DNA from: Desulfovirgula sp.
GTDB lineage: Bacteria; Bacillota; Desulfotomaculia; Desulfotomaculales; Desulfovirgulaceae
Direction: 5' to 3'
Assembly (NCBI GenBank): GCA_020725525.1
Contig: DYEX01000126.1
Span: forward strand, 1-44,586
Length of the DNA: 44,586 nt
Part shown: positions 6,601 through 14,340 of the stretch, piece after piece
How positions within the stretch are numbered: the first letter of the stretch is position 1
Layout: each line of letters starts with the position of its first letter
Translations under genes and position numbers: made by a program
The notes under the pieces: generated by a model
Told to the model about the DNA's origin: nothing
Databases searched by the model: none
What the model saw: the letters and a program-made list of their open reading frames with translations, nothing else

Positions 6601-6973
6601 ATTGGCCGAAATGTTCTTTTATACAGGCGTTAATTTTGCTAGCAGACTGCTCTTTATACGCTTTTACGAAGGCGTCAATCTCCTGAGTTAATACGGGCAA
6701 AACATCGTACGGTATCATTTCTAGCAGCCTGAGCCTAAAGTAACTAATCTCTGCTTTATCGTCTTTCCAGTTTTCATAATTATGTGGCTTGTACTCCCTC
6801 AGTAATTTTCTACGTCGCCTTTCGTGTGACAGAGGGCTGTGTTCTTTTTGCCACCTGCGGGCCAGTCAGGCCAGGTCTCTAAGAAACACGATTAAGCCCG
6901 CCGGGTATAAACGCAACAATTCAGCCATCATCTCCTGTACGGAAGTTTCCTGTTTTTCAGCGGTTACCGCCAT
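6599..6973 (-). pseudogene. Hypothetical prophage protein interrupted by in-frame TGA
   Basis: From the ATG at 6971-6973, preceded by AAAGGGGG, the frame reads 35 codons (ending FLRDLA), meets a TGA at 6866-6868, then stays open for 88 more codons (LARRWQKEHSPLSHE ... KINACIKEHFGQ) to a TAA at 6599. The continuity of coding character through a single stop indicates a nonsense mutation, probably TGG (Trp) to TGA. Nothing cysteine-like surrounds the stop and no hairpin of SECIS type is apparent, so selenocysteine is unlikely. It is the last gene of the ImmA-type operon. No family recognised. Confidence 0.65.
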
Positions 6974-7059
6974 AATTAAGATCCCCCTTTCAAGATTTTT
7001 CAGGACAACCGAAAAGGCTGCCATTTTTCTGTCCATGCAGTTCTTTTGTCCGGTTTTCG

Positions 7060-7434
7060 CTAGGGCTGGCCTTTTCTTACCCAGTGAAGAAGCCGGTTAG
7101 CGAAGTAGTCTGCCTCCCTTTCGTTTTTGGCTTTTAATTCTTTTGGTGAATCGAAGTTGTACGCCGATCCTCTATGCAATGCGTAGTGGCCTAGTTCATG
7201 AGCCAACGTGAACTGCCTTTGCTCTTCCGGGAGACTGCTGTCAACAACTATGGCATTGAACTCATTTTTCCCTATGTAAAATCCTCTTACCTCCCCTTCT
7301 AAAGGAGTGCCCCTGAAATCATCCGCAAACATTTTAATGCCCCTTTTGGTCCCAAGGTGAACAAGCCTTTGCCATACCGGGTTGTTGCTTATCTTGATAG
7401 CAGGGATAAACATATCTTCTTTCAACGGAATCAT
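7060..7434 (-). CDS. ImmA/IrrE-type metallopeptidase
   Basis: 124 aa. ATG at 7432-7434 chosen because GGAGGAGG lies 8-10 bases upstream; a longer in-frame start at 7455 would lie upstream of that ribosome site. It carries the zinc protease motif HELGH (His79, Glu80, His83) and a downstream ExxAD (about residue 107), the hallmark of the IrrE N-terminal-like peptidase family. In ICEBs1 ImmA cleaves the ImmR repressor to induce the element. No HTH repressor partner is visible next to it; the two upstream proteins would be the candidates for its substrate. Confidence 0.85.
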   Translation of the reverse strand: MIPLKEDMFIPAIKISNNPVWQRLVHLGTKRGIKMFADDFRGTPLEGEVRGFYIGKNEFNAIVVDSSLPEEQRQFTLAHELGHYALHRGSAYNFDSPKELKAKNEREADYFANRLLHWVRKGQP

Positions 7435-7465
7435 CAACGGCTTCCTCCTCCACAAAAAATAACCA

Positions 7466-7921
7466 TTATTTCACGTGAAATAATCCAGGGCCCCCGACCG
7501 ACTTTTCCTTCTCTTCCTTTGTGAGGCCGCGCCAGAGCAAAGACCCGTCCTTGTTGAAGCAGGCAATGGGGACACCCGTGAATTTCAAAGCCCTGGCAAA
7601 GCCATTTCCAAATGGGTTGTCTACCAAAATCTCTCCGGTATTACGGTTTACACCCCAAAGCTTCTCCAGAAACGTGCCGGGATGGCTTTCAAACCAGCAA
7701 AGAGTATAAACAAACCGGCTGCGGGGTAACATGTCGAGATCAATAACCACCAGGGAATCAGCAGGAATTGGTTTGTAGATTAAGGTGTTTATTTGTTCCC
7801 TGATGCGGTAGACTGCCAGCCTCCGGCCTGCGAAGTAAAAGGCGTCCTGCGGCGGTACTTTAAGCCCGTCCGCTTGTCCATCCGCATTGAACGTTATGTT
7901 TGTTTTCTCTACCACGGGCAT
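7466..7921 (-). CDS. Hypothetical prophage control-region protein, 151 aa
   Basis: ATG at 7919-7921 with AAAGGAGGCAA upstream; overlaps the previous gene by 13 bases. Predicted mostly beta (ADSLVVIDLD, FVYTLCWFES, GEILVDNPFG). The alternation of strands around DSLVVID and GEILVDNP loosely recalls an S24/LexA-type C-terminal domain, but I cannot identify the Ser-Lys dyad and do not claim it. Downstream gene is the ImmA-type peptidase, so it may be part of the lysogeny switch. Confidence 0.6.
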   Translation of the reverse strand: MPVVEKTNITFNADGQADGLKVPPQDAFYFAGRRLAVYRIREQINTLIYKPIPADSLVVIDLDMLPRSRFVYTLCWFESHPGTFLEKLWGVNRNTGEILVDNPFGNGFARALKFTGVPIACFNKDGSLLWRGLTKEEKEKSVGGPGLFHVK

Positions 7922-8181
7922 ACAGATTGCCTCCTTTTATCTGTTGCACCGGCCAGCATTTGTGCTTCCTCTTCCCGCCGGGCTAAAAAACTTTCCGCTT
8001 TTTCAACCACTTCCCGAAGTAACTTTTCGTCCTCCGCTACTGCTCTGGGAACGTAAAGTCTGACCCTCCCGACCTCCCCAGTTTCCAGGTTCAGGCTTAG
8101 TTCCGGAGCTGGAAAATCCCCCTCCATTACCACGATTTCATGAATGCGGCTCTTCTTTGTGCACCAGGTTAGTACGTCCAC
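7909..8181 (-). CDS. Hypothetical prophage protein, first gene of ImmA-type operon
   Basis: 90 aa. The GTG at 8179-8181 is chosen because AGAAGGGGGGC lies just upstream; an upstream in-frame TTG would fall beyond the minus-strand promoter at 8238-8267 and is therefore unlikely. Sequence is beta-rich at first (IHEIVVMEGDFPAPELSLNL, VGRVRLYVPRAV), then a charged helix of about 30 residues. No recognised domain. Confidence 0.6.
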   Translation of the reverse strand: MDVLTWCTKKSRIHEIVVMEGDFPAPELSLNLETGEVGRVRLYVPRAVAEDEKLLREVVEKAESFLARREEEAQMLAGATDKRRQSVCPW

Positions 8182-8237
8182 GCAAAAACTGCCCCCCTTC
8201 TGGTTATGTATTAGAATGTAACTGTCTGTATGTGTAT

Positions 8238-8267
8238 AGTATAGTATTCCTCTCTTTGCAATGTCAA
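8238..8267 (-). promoter_or_regulatory. Minus-strand promoter of the ImmA-type operon
   Basis: Read on the minus strand: TTGACA (8262-8267), 18-base spacer, TATACT (8238-8243). Lies about 60 bases ahead of the GTG at 8181. Back to back with the plus-strand promoter at 8275-8304. Confidence 0.7.
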
Positions 8268-8274
8268 CGGTTTT

Positions 8275-8304
8275 TTGACAAAGGGATGAAGGCTTTGGTA
8301 TACT
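8275..8304 (+). promoter_or_regulatory. Plus-strand promoter of the excisionase-like gene
   Basis: TTGACA (8275-8280), 18-base spacer, TATACT (8299-8304). The two -35 boxes are only 7 bases apart and form an inverted repeat (GTCAA ... TTGAC, 8263-8279), so one protein bound there could control both directions. Confidence 0.75.
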
Positions 8305-8329
8305 GTTGCATGAGAAGGAGGGAATAGCC

Positions 8330-8512
8330 ATGCAGTTACTGACCATAGAAGATGTTGCAGAAATGTTGAAGGTTTCAAAGCGGACCGTTTACGAGTGGAT
8401 ACGGGCGGGCAAACTGGAAGCCGTCAAAGCGGGGAGCCTGTGGCGAATATCGGAAGAGGCTTTGCAGGACTTTTTGGTAAAGGGAAGCCGGAAAAGCGGC
8501 GGGCAGGAATAG
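8330..8512 (+). CDS. Excisionase-like helix-turn-helix DNA-binding protein
   Basis: 60 aa from the ATG at 8330, with AAGGAGGG upstream; a TTG at 8306 is too close to the -10 box. Residues 1-50 are a typical HTH_17/excisionase fold: LTIEDVAEMLKVSKRTVYEW, then IRAGKLEAVKAGSLWRI. Such proteins bend attachment-site DNA for integrase or act as small regulators. It sits divergently from the ImmA-type operon and about 1 kb from the attR, fitting a Xis/Cro-like role. Confidence 0.8.
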   Translation: MQLLTIEDVAEMLKVSKRTVYEWIRAGKLEAVKAGSLWRISEEALQDFLVKGSRKSGGQE

Positions 8513-8554
8513 CCCCCAGGCGCACGAGAATGGCCCAAATTTGCGAGAAAAAAA

Positions 8555-8587
8555 ACCGGGCAGAAATCCTACTGCCCGGTCTTTTTT
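8555..8587 (+). terminator. Rho-independent terminator after excisionase-like gene
   Basis: ACCGGGCA (8555-8562) pairs with TGCCCGGT (8573-8580), followed by CTTTTTT. The stem is the same as at 3112-3145, part of a duplicated gene-end segment. Confidence 0.8.
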
Positions 8588-9136
8588 GTGCCCTTTTAAG
8601 GCCATCTGGCGGCCCAAAACCGCAAGCAAGTATCCCCGAAACCTGCCCAGCCCGCACCAACCGGGCACGAGGCGGCCCGCCTGCTTTACGCCGGATCAAA
8701 TCTCAGCTTCCTGGTGCGAAGATTGCGAAGCAAGTTTCGCACCAATAGCTGGAATGTAACCAGGCCCGCTTATTCCGGAAATAATGGCCTTTTCCCTGCC
8801 ATTCGCTACGCTTGATTTGCTTCTTCGCGCGAACTAGTAGTATCGAAGTAGGCGGGCGGCGGGGGTGCCCGCAGCCCCCAGGCAAATCGCGGCCTGGAGG
8901 GTGCAAAGCCCCCCTTTTGGGACACTTCCAGGCGGTATTACTCATACACGCTGGTTGGGTATTACGTGGCCAGCCTTCAGTGTGCCGGTGCGGGACACTA
9001 GTACACAACACTAGTATCCCTTTGAATTGTGCAGATTCTGCAGAGTAAATCTGTCTGCGGTTATAATGCAGGCGGCTGTAAGCACGAACCCTTTTCTGCA
9101 GAGTGCAGAGTGAGTAGTAAAGGAGAAAACGAACCT
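8588..9136. other. Gene-free stretch of prophage with short repeats
   Basis: No ORF here has a ribosome site or recognisable protein. It holds GC-rich inverted segments around 8850-8920 (GGGGGTGCC, GGGCAC-type pairs, GCCCCCC) and a heptamer ACTAGTA at about 8833, 8997 and 9010. The last two are 6 bases apart, giving ACTAGTA C ACAAC ACTAGTA. Possibly a degraded origin, protein-binding region or decayed gene; nothing firmer can be said. Confidence 0.4.
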
Positions 9137-9196
9137 GGCGGGTCCTTCCAGGAAGGGTAGGGGTTGCGGGTCTCGCGAGCCCCGAAATTCGTCTAG
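9137..9196 (+). other. cos-like element, copy 2
   Basis: Begins GGCGGGTCCTTCCA and contains the same TCGCGA-centred dyad and CCCCGAAATT...GTCTAG end as 3181-3240. Differences cluster in the purine-rich linker between the box and the dyad, leaving the two outer blocks conserved, as expected of a bipartite protein-binding site. Confidence 0.5.
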
Positions 9197-9353
9197 CGAT
9201 AGGGCTGAAAAATTAATTTCCGTTTCCGTTTTAGGGCCTTTACAGAAAGGATTGAAGCCCTGGAAAATCAATGTTCTGCGGTTTTTGCCTGCTGTTTTCT
9301 TCCCGCCTACGAATTACGAAACCCATTCTGCTGGCGCGTGATCCCATCATCCA

Positions 9354-9442
9354 TTTTGGGAGCAGCAAGGCCTGGAGGCCGCGTGGCTGTAAGCGAAACT
9401 GGATTTTCGCTTTGGGAGCATTTTGGGAGCAGATTGGGAGCA
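9354..9442 (+). repeat. Four copies of (T)TTGGGAGCA near attR
   Basis: TTTTGGGAGCAG at 9354, TTTGGGAGCA at 9411, TTTTGGGAGCAG at 9421 and TTGGGAGCA at 9434, all in one direction, 110-200 bases inside the tRNA-Trp remnant. Direct repeats at this distance from an att core behave like the arm-type binding sites of tyrosine integrases. Function inferred from position. Confidence 0.5.
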
Positions 9443-9553
9443 AACACCCCAAAACGAAGCCAAAAACCACCCATTTATTCCCTGGTAGCTTCTAACAACA
9501 CAAGGTAAATCAAGCCTTTGCAAACTTCGCCAAACTATACAAAGGCCGTATTT

Positions 9554-9602
9554 CGGTCTCCAAAACCGTAGGTTGCGGGTTCGAGTCCTGTCTCCCCTGC
9601 CA
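9554..9602 (+). other. attR: 3' half of tRNA-Trp(CCA)
   Basis: From 9554 the sequence is that of a tRNA-Trp from the anticodon stem to the encoded CCA: CGGTCTCCAAAACCG (anticodon CCA at 9560-9562), a T-loop TTCGAGT, and the acceptor strand ending CTCCCCTGCCA. The base before it (9553) is T where the stem needs A, and no D-arm or 5' acceptor strand exists upstream. The remnant is followed by a terminator as a real tRNA would be. This is the displaced 3' end left when an element integrates; the intact tRNA-Trp should lie at the other end, left of the window. Confidence 0.85.
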
Positions 9603-9615
9603 GCCAGTATAAAGA

Positions 9616-9645
9616 AAGGCCTTCCCAAACAGAAGGCCTTTTTCC
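9616..9645. terminator. Bidirectional terminator between tRNA remnant and EF-G paralog
   Basis: AAGGCCTT (9616-9623) and AAGGCCTT (9633-9640) form a stem with a 9-base loop, followed by TTTCC on the plus strand; read from the minus strand it is followed by TCTTT, so it can also end the gene at 9686. Confidence 0.7.
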
Positions 9646-9685
9646 TTATTTAGGGCTAAAAATAAAGCAGGAGATTTGCTCCTGC

Positions 9686-11707
9686 CTATTTTTCTGCCTC
9701 CGCTGCCGCTTTAGCCTTTTTGATAATTTCTTCGGCTAGGCGAGCAGGCACTTCTTCGTAATTGGTAAACTTCATCCGGAAGGAACCCCTGCCCTGGGTC
9801 ATGGATTTCAAGTCGATGGCATAGCGATACATTTCCGCCAGTGGTACCAGAGCCTTCACCCGGGAGTTTTTCCCTGCCGCTTCCATCCCCAGAATGCGTC
9901 CCCGCTTTGTGTTGAAATCACTGATGATGTCACCCATGAAGTTTTCAGGCACGGTGACTTCTACTTCCATGATTGGTTCAAGCAGTACAGGCTTGGCCTG
10001 TTGCTGTCCTTTCTTAAAGGCCATAGAAGCCGCGATTTTAAAGGCCAGTTCCGAGGAGTCTACCGGGTGGAAGGAACCGTCATAAAGCACAACCTTTACT
10101 CCGGTAACCGGGTAACCGGCCAGCACACCTTCCTGCATGGCTTCCCGCACACCTTTTTCTACTGCCGGGATGTACTGTTTCGGTACCGCTCCGCCGAAGA
10201 TTTCTTCCGTAAATTCAAAGGGTGCTTCGGCCAGAGGCTCCAAGCGCAACCACACGTGGCCGTATTGTCCGCGACCGCCGGTTTGCTTCTTGTGTTTGCC
10301 TTCCACCTTTACTTCGGCGCGGATGGTCTCCCGGTAGGGTACTTTCGGTGTATCCATGGTTACATCCACACCGTATTTGCGTTTTAGCCTCTCCAGAAGG
10401 ATATCCAGGTGTAATTCTCCCATACCGGTGAGCAGTGTTTGTTTTGTCTCCGTATTTTTCTCCACCCGAACCGTGGGATCTTCTTCCAACAACTTGGACA
10501 GGGCGTCGCCCAGTTTATCCTCGTCACCTTTGCTCTTGGGTTGAATGGCTACCGTCAGGGTTGGTTCGGGGAAGTTAATTCCCTCCAGCTTAACGGGATG
10601 ATCCTTATCACACAGGGTGTCGCCCGTACTGGTATCCTGCAGTTTTACCAGCACGGCTATATCGCCAGTGGGTACCTCCGTGGTAGGGGTTGAGTTTTTA
10701 CCCCGTACATAAAGGATTTGTCCGATCTTTTCCTGCTTTTCTCTGGTACTGTTCAGCACAACGGTATCGCTCTTCAGGGTTCCAGTGAAAACCCGGATAA
10801 AGTTCATCTTACCGACATAAGGGTCAGCCAGGGTTTTAAAGACCAGGCCGGAGAAAGGAGCCCCTTCCTCCACCGGTGGAGCAGGGCAGTTTTTCACCAG
10901 GAAGTCCATCAGGCTGGTTACAGCCATGTTTTTGGTAGCTGACCCACATAATATGGGCACTACTTTGCCGGAAATAACCCCCTTTTGCAGGCCCTGCTTA
11001 ATTTCCTCGCCGCTCAATTCTTCTCCTTCCAGGTACTTCATCATCAACTCATCGTCAGCCTCAACCGCCGCTTCAATCAGCTTCTCCCGGTAGGAGGGAA
11101 TTTCCGACACCAGGGTATCGGGAATGGCTATTTCCTTGGGTTTTCCATTTTCAAAGGAGTAGGCCTTTTGTTCTACCAGGTCTACAATACCGGTGAAATC
11201 ATTGGCCTGGCCGATGGGCAACTGAATGGGAGCAAAATTGGCATTAAACCTGGCTTGCAAATCGTCCAGCACTTTGTAGAAGTTGGCGTTTTCCCGGTCC
11301 ATCTTATTAATGAAGACTATCCGGGATTGATTGCCCTGTTCAACCAGATCCCAGATGACCTCTGTCTGTACTTCTACCCCGTCAACCGCCGAGACCACAA
11401 ACAGGGCTGTTTCCACCACCCGCAGTACACCGCGCACTTCCCCAATAAAGTCGGAGTATCCCGGGGTGTCTAAAATGTTCAGCTTGCAATTTTGCCATTC
11501 GCAAGGTACCAGGCTGGTATGGATGGTTACCTGGCGATTGATTTCCTCAGGATGGTAATCGGCAGTGGTGGTACCATCTTCTACCCGGCCCAGTCGGGTA
11601 ATGGCCCCGGTATTAAAAAGTATTGCCTCCACTAGAGAGGTCTTACCGGCCCCACCGTGGGCCACCACGCCAATGTTACGAAGTTGAGAAGTCTGGTAAT
11701 TTTTCAA
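9686..11707 (-). CDS. Elongation factor G paralog (EF-G2-like GTPase)
   Basis: 673 aa from the TTG at 11705-11707, chosen because AAGGAGG lies 10 bases upstream and the protein then begins MKNYQTSQLRNIGVVAHGG as the family does. Full EF-G layout: G domain with P-loop AHGGAGKTS (16-24), NKMD at 134-137, then domains II-V ending in a typical EF-G C-terminus. Differences from canonical FusA are clear: GGAGKTS instead of IDAGKTT, and DTPGYSDF (80-87) where translating EF-G has DTPGH. The same Tyr is seen in mycobacterial FusA2-type paralogs, reported to lack ribosome-dependent GTPase activity. It stands alone, away from any str operon. Cytoplasmic; exact role unknown. Confidence 0.85.
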   Translation of the reverse strand: MKNYQTSQLRNIGVVAHGGAGKTSLVEAILFNTGAITRLGRVEDGTTTADYHPEEINRQVTIHTSLVPCEWQNCKLNILDTPGYSDFIGEVRGVLRVVETALFVVSAVDGVEVQTEVIWDLVEQGNQSRIVFINKMDRENANFYKVLDDLQARFNANFAPIQLPIGQANDFTGIVDLVEQKAYSFENGKPKEIAIPDTLVSEIPSYREKLIEAAVEADDELMMKYLEGEELSGEEIKQGLQKGVISGKVVPILCGSATKNMAVTSLMDFLVKNCPAPPVEEGAPFSGLVFKTLADPYVGKMNFIRVFTGTLKSDTVVLNSTREKQEKIGQILYVRGKNSTPTTEVPTGDIAVLVKLQDTSTGDTLCDKDHPVKLEGINFPEPTLTVAIQPKSKGDEDKLGDALSKLLEEDPTVRVEKNTETKQTLLTGMGELHLDILLERLKRKYGVDVTMDTPKVPYRETIRAEVKVEGKHKKQTGGRGQYGHVWLRLEPLAEAPFEFTEEIFGGAVPKQYIPAVEKGVREAMQEGVLAGYPVTGVKVVLYDGSFHPVDSSELAFKIAASMAFKKGQQQAKPVLLEPIMEVEVTVPENFMGDIISDFNTKRGRILGMEAAGKNSRVKALVPLAEMYRYAIDLKSMTQGRGSFRMKFTNYEEVPARLAEEIIKKAKAAAEAEK

Positions 11708-11800
11708 AATCCCGTTACCTCCTTTTTTTGTAAATAATGGTTTCCCCCAGATCTGTATTCTATACTCTATCGCAGCCAGAACTGGGCATATCTGGATTAG

Positions 11801-11861
11801 GCACAAAAAACAACCCCACAAGGGGTGCCCTTTTGTGCAACCCGCAACTCCGTTATTGCGG
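11801..11861 (-). promoter_or_regulatory. Structured leader upstream of the EF-G paralog
   Basis: Two hairpins can form in the minus-strand leader: CCGCAA/TTGCGG (11842-11861) and GCACAAAA/TTTTGTGC (11801-11838), the latter enclosing ACCCC-TTGT-GGGGT followed by TGTTTTTT, which could act as an intrinsic terminator. No minus-strand gene lies upstream, so an attenuator-like role in the gene's own leader is possible. Confidence 0.35.
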
Positions 11862-12008
11862 TGCTTAAACTCCTGTTATTCTACGCTGTACCGGCAAAAT
11901 CCTTTGGAAATATGAAAAATTTTTTTGACAGACATTCTATCAAGCTTGACAAGGTTGGCCACATAGGCCACCGGGTACGAACATAGATATAGCAAGAGGT
12001 GGCAGGAC

Positions 12009-13571
12009 ATGTCCCGGCAATCCTTTGTGTATGGTGCCTTTATCCTATTATTGGCCAGCCTGTGCAACCGGCTGATCGGGTTTGTTTATCAGATTTTAAT
12101 GATTCGTTTGATTCGCCCCGAGGGTGTCGGCCTTTTTAACATGGTCTACCCTTTTTATATCCTGGTGCTGGTTCTGGCAACTGCCGGGATTCCGGTAGCT
12201 ATTGCCAAACTGATGGCTGAAGAGGTGGCCCGGGGCAACCTCCGGGGAGCTTACCGGGTTTTCTCCATTGCCTTTTGGTGCATTGTGGCGAGCAGTGTCT
12301 TCTTTACCCTGCTGATCATCTTTGGGGCACCGCTATTGCAAAAGTATGTCTTTCCCAACCCCAAAGTTTACTACTGTTTTCTTAGCCTGGTACCGGGTAT
12401 TATCATTGTTTCCCTTTGCTCGGCCTTTCGTGGCTTTTTTCAGGGCCTGCAGCAGATGGCCCCCACCGCGGTAACCCAGGTGGTGGAACAACTGGTCCGC
12501 GTTATCGCTGGTTTGGGGATTGCCTGGTTTATGCTTCCCCGGGGAATCGAATATGCTGCCATGGGTATTTCCCTGGGAGTGGTACTGGGAGAATTTACCG
12601 GATTTCTTTTCATGCTGGCTATTTATATCAAAAAACACCCTTCCCTTTCGGGGTTTACCCTTTATTATCCGGAACCAGCACTGGCAGTGACCGGGCGGAT
12701 CTTCGAGCTAGCTGTACCCGTAACCCTCACCCGCTTTGTTTCCACGGCCTTTTTATCGGTGGACGCCATGTTAATCCCCCGGCGCCTGCAGGCCGCAGGG
12801 ATGACTATCAATGAGGCTACCGGAGTGTACGGTCAATTTGTAGGTATTGCCGAGTCCCTATTGTTTACTCCCAGTATTGTTACCATTTCTTTAGCCACGG
12901 CCCTGATACCGGCAATAAGTGATGCCCTGGCCCAAAACGATCTTCCTCTGGTACGCGGTCGTACAGAAGAAGCTTTACGTTTAACCATGCTGGCCGGATT
13001 GCCCGCAACGGCGGTCTTTTTCCTTTTGCCTCGGGAGCTATGTCACGTGCTTTTCGGTTATGCTGATGCGGGGCTGGCCCTGGGCACCCTGGCCATGGGG
13101 GGGCCATTTCTCTACCTGCAGCAGACCACCACGGGAATTTTACAGGGTTTGGGTCGTGCCGAAAGACCGTTACGCAACCTGATTATTGCCGCAGCTTTTA
13201 AGGTAGCAGGTATTTATTACCTCACGGCCATCCCCGCACTGGCCATCAAGGGTACCGCCCTTTCCCTGTGTGCTGCCTATATCATTATGTCCCTGTTGAA
13301 TTACCGGGATTTGAAGGAGTTGATTGCCTTACGGGTGGATTTTAGTTACTGCCTGGGTAAACCTCTGCTGGCCACCGTGGGAATGGCGGTGGTCATGTGG
13401 TATGTCCGTAACTTCATTATTGGTTCCGGTGATATATCCCGGGCCGGCCTGTTAGTTGTGCTTCTCCTGGGGGCAGTAACCTATCTGGTATTGTTGTTTC
13501 TTTCCGGTGGGGTACACAGCCATGATTTGCGGCGACTGGCATCATTCCTTGGCTGGCGTCCTAAATATTAA
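12009..13571 (+). CDS. spoVB: SpoVB-type lipid/polysaccharide flippase
   Basis: 520 aa, ATG with AAGAGGTGGC upstream. About 14 hydrophobic segments span the whole protein and the N-terminus (FVYGAFILLLASLCNRLIGF, then RLIRPEGVGLFNMVYPFY) is characteristic of the MATE/MOP-superfamily stage V sporulation protein B group. Members are membrane exporters of lipid-linked precursors; SpoVB is needed for spore cortex peptidoglycan. Its stop lies 11 bases beyond the convergent surE stop, so the two coding ends overlap. Paralogs serving cell-wall or capsule export have the same fold, so the sporulation role is inferred. Confidence 0.8.
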   Translation: MSRQSFVYGAFILLLASLCNRLIGFVYQILMIRLIRPEGVGLFNMVYPFYILVLVLATAGIPVAIAKLMAEEVARGNLRGAYRVFSIAFWCIVASSVFFTLLIIFGAPLLQKYVFPNPKVYYCFLSLVPGIIIVSLCSAFRGFFQGLQQMAPTAVTQVVEQLVRVIAGLGIAWFMLPRGIEYAAMGISLGVVLGEFTGFLFMLAIYIKKHPSLSGFTLYYPEPALAVTGRIFELAVPVTLTRFVSTAFLSVDAMLIPRRLQAAGMTINEATGVYGQFVGIAESLLFTPSIVTISLATALIPAISDALAQNDLPLVRGRTEEALRLTMLAGLPATAVFFLLPRELCHVLFGYADAGLALGTLAMGGPFLYLQQTTTGILQGLGRAERPLRNLIIAAAFKVAGIYYLTAIPALAIKGTALSLCAAYIIMSLLNYRDLKELIALRVDFSYCLGKPLLATVGMAVVMWYVRNFIIGSGDISRAGLLVVLLLGAVTYLVLLFLSGGVHSHDLRRLASFLGWRPKY

Positions 13572-14328
13572 AGGGTATTTCCCCCCATTGCTGGCGGAGA
13601 ATTTGCAGCGCATGGTGGTCAGTCAGGTCCAGCTGGATTGGAGTAATGGAGATAAAATTTTGTTTTATGGCCTGTACGTCTGTATCCTCACCGTTTTCTT
13701 CCAGATCCAGCGGTTCCCCCGCCATCCAGTAATAAATGCGCCCGCGGGGATCGGTACGTTTATGGAAAATATTTATGTAACGCCGGTTGCCCAAACGAGT
13801 AATGCGCATACCCCGGGGCTTGGCGGGTGGTACATTAATATTTAATAATGTCCCTGGCGGCAGGCCATTTTTCATGACCAGAGTAACCACTTTCCGGGCC
13901 ACTTCCGCAGCGGTAGTAAAATCATAACTGCCATAGCTGGTTAAGGAAATGGCCAGGGACGGAAAACCATTAATAATCCCTTCAATAGCTGCGGAAACCG
14001 TTCCGGAGTAAAGGACATCGGTGCCCAGGTTAGGCCCCTGGTTGATTCCAGCTACCACCAGCTCCGGAGGCCTGGGTAGCAGATCCTCCACAGCCAGCTT
14101 TACACAATCGGCCGGTGTGCCATCCACGGCCCAGGCCCTGGCATTAACGCCGGGAAGGGTAACTGTTTCCAGGCGCAGGGGGCGGTGAACGGTGATACCG
14201 TGACCGGTAGCGCTGCGTTCCCGGTCCGGTGCCACGATGAATAGCTCACCCAGTTCCTGCAGGCTTTCAGCCAGTGCTTTTAAGCCAGGGGCATGGATGC
14301 CATCATCATTGCTAAGCAGGACAACCAT
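13561..14328 (-). CDS. surE: 5'/3'-nucleotidase SurE
   Basis: 255 aa. ATG at 14326-14328 chosen because GGAGG lies 5 bases upstream; an upstream TTG precedes that site. The N-terminus VVLLSNDDGIHAPGLKAL has the SurE metal-binding Asp-Asp pair, and APDRERSATGHGIT and GTPADCVKLA are family signatures. SurE hydrolyses nucleoside monophosphates and, in some species, short polyphosphate. Length is normal. It is the last gene of the minus-strand que/folE run, directly after ypmA. Confidence 0.92.
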   Translation of the reverse strand: MVVLLSNDDGIHAPGLKALAESLQELGELFIVAPDRERSATGHGITVHRPLRLETVTLPGVNARAWAVDGTPADCVKLAVEDLLPRPPELVVAGINQGPNLGTDVLYSGTVSAAIEGIINGFPSLAISLTSYGSYDFTTAAEVARKVVTLVMKNGLPPGTLLNINVPPAKPRGMRITRLGNRRYINIFHKRTDPRGRIYYWMAGEPLDLEENGEDTDVQAIKQNFISITPIQLDLTDHHALQILRQQWGEIPFNI

Positions 14329-14340
14329 GGCAACCTCCAA

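Noticed and set aside
6866-6868. Selenocysteine in the interrupted prophage ORF
   Set aside because: The flanking residues do not resemble any redox or Cys motif and I see no suitable hairpin downstream; a Trp codon mutated to TGA is simpler.
8703-9011. 102-aa minus-strand ORF in the prophage gap
   Set aside because: No ribosome site, Pro/His/Cys-rich low-quality composition and no recognisable fold.
9347-9628. 93-aa minus-strand ORF containing GRGDRTRTRNLRF
   Set aside because: This peptide is the antisense translation of the tRNA 3' end, a well-known annotation artefact; no ribosome site.
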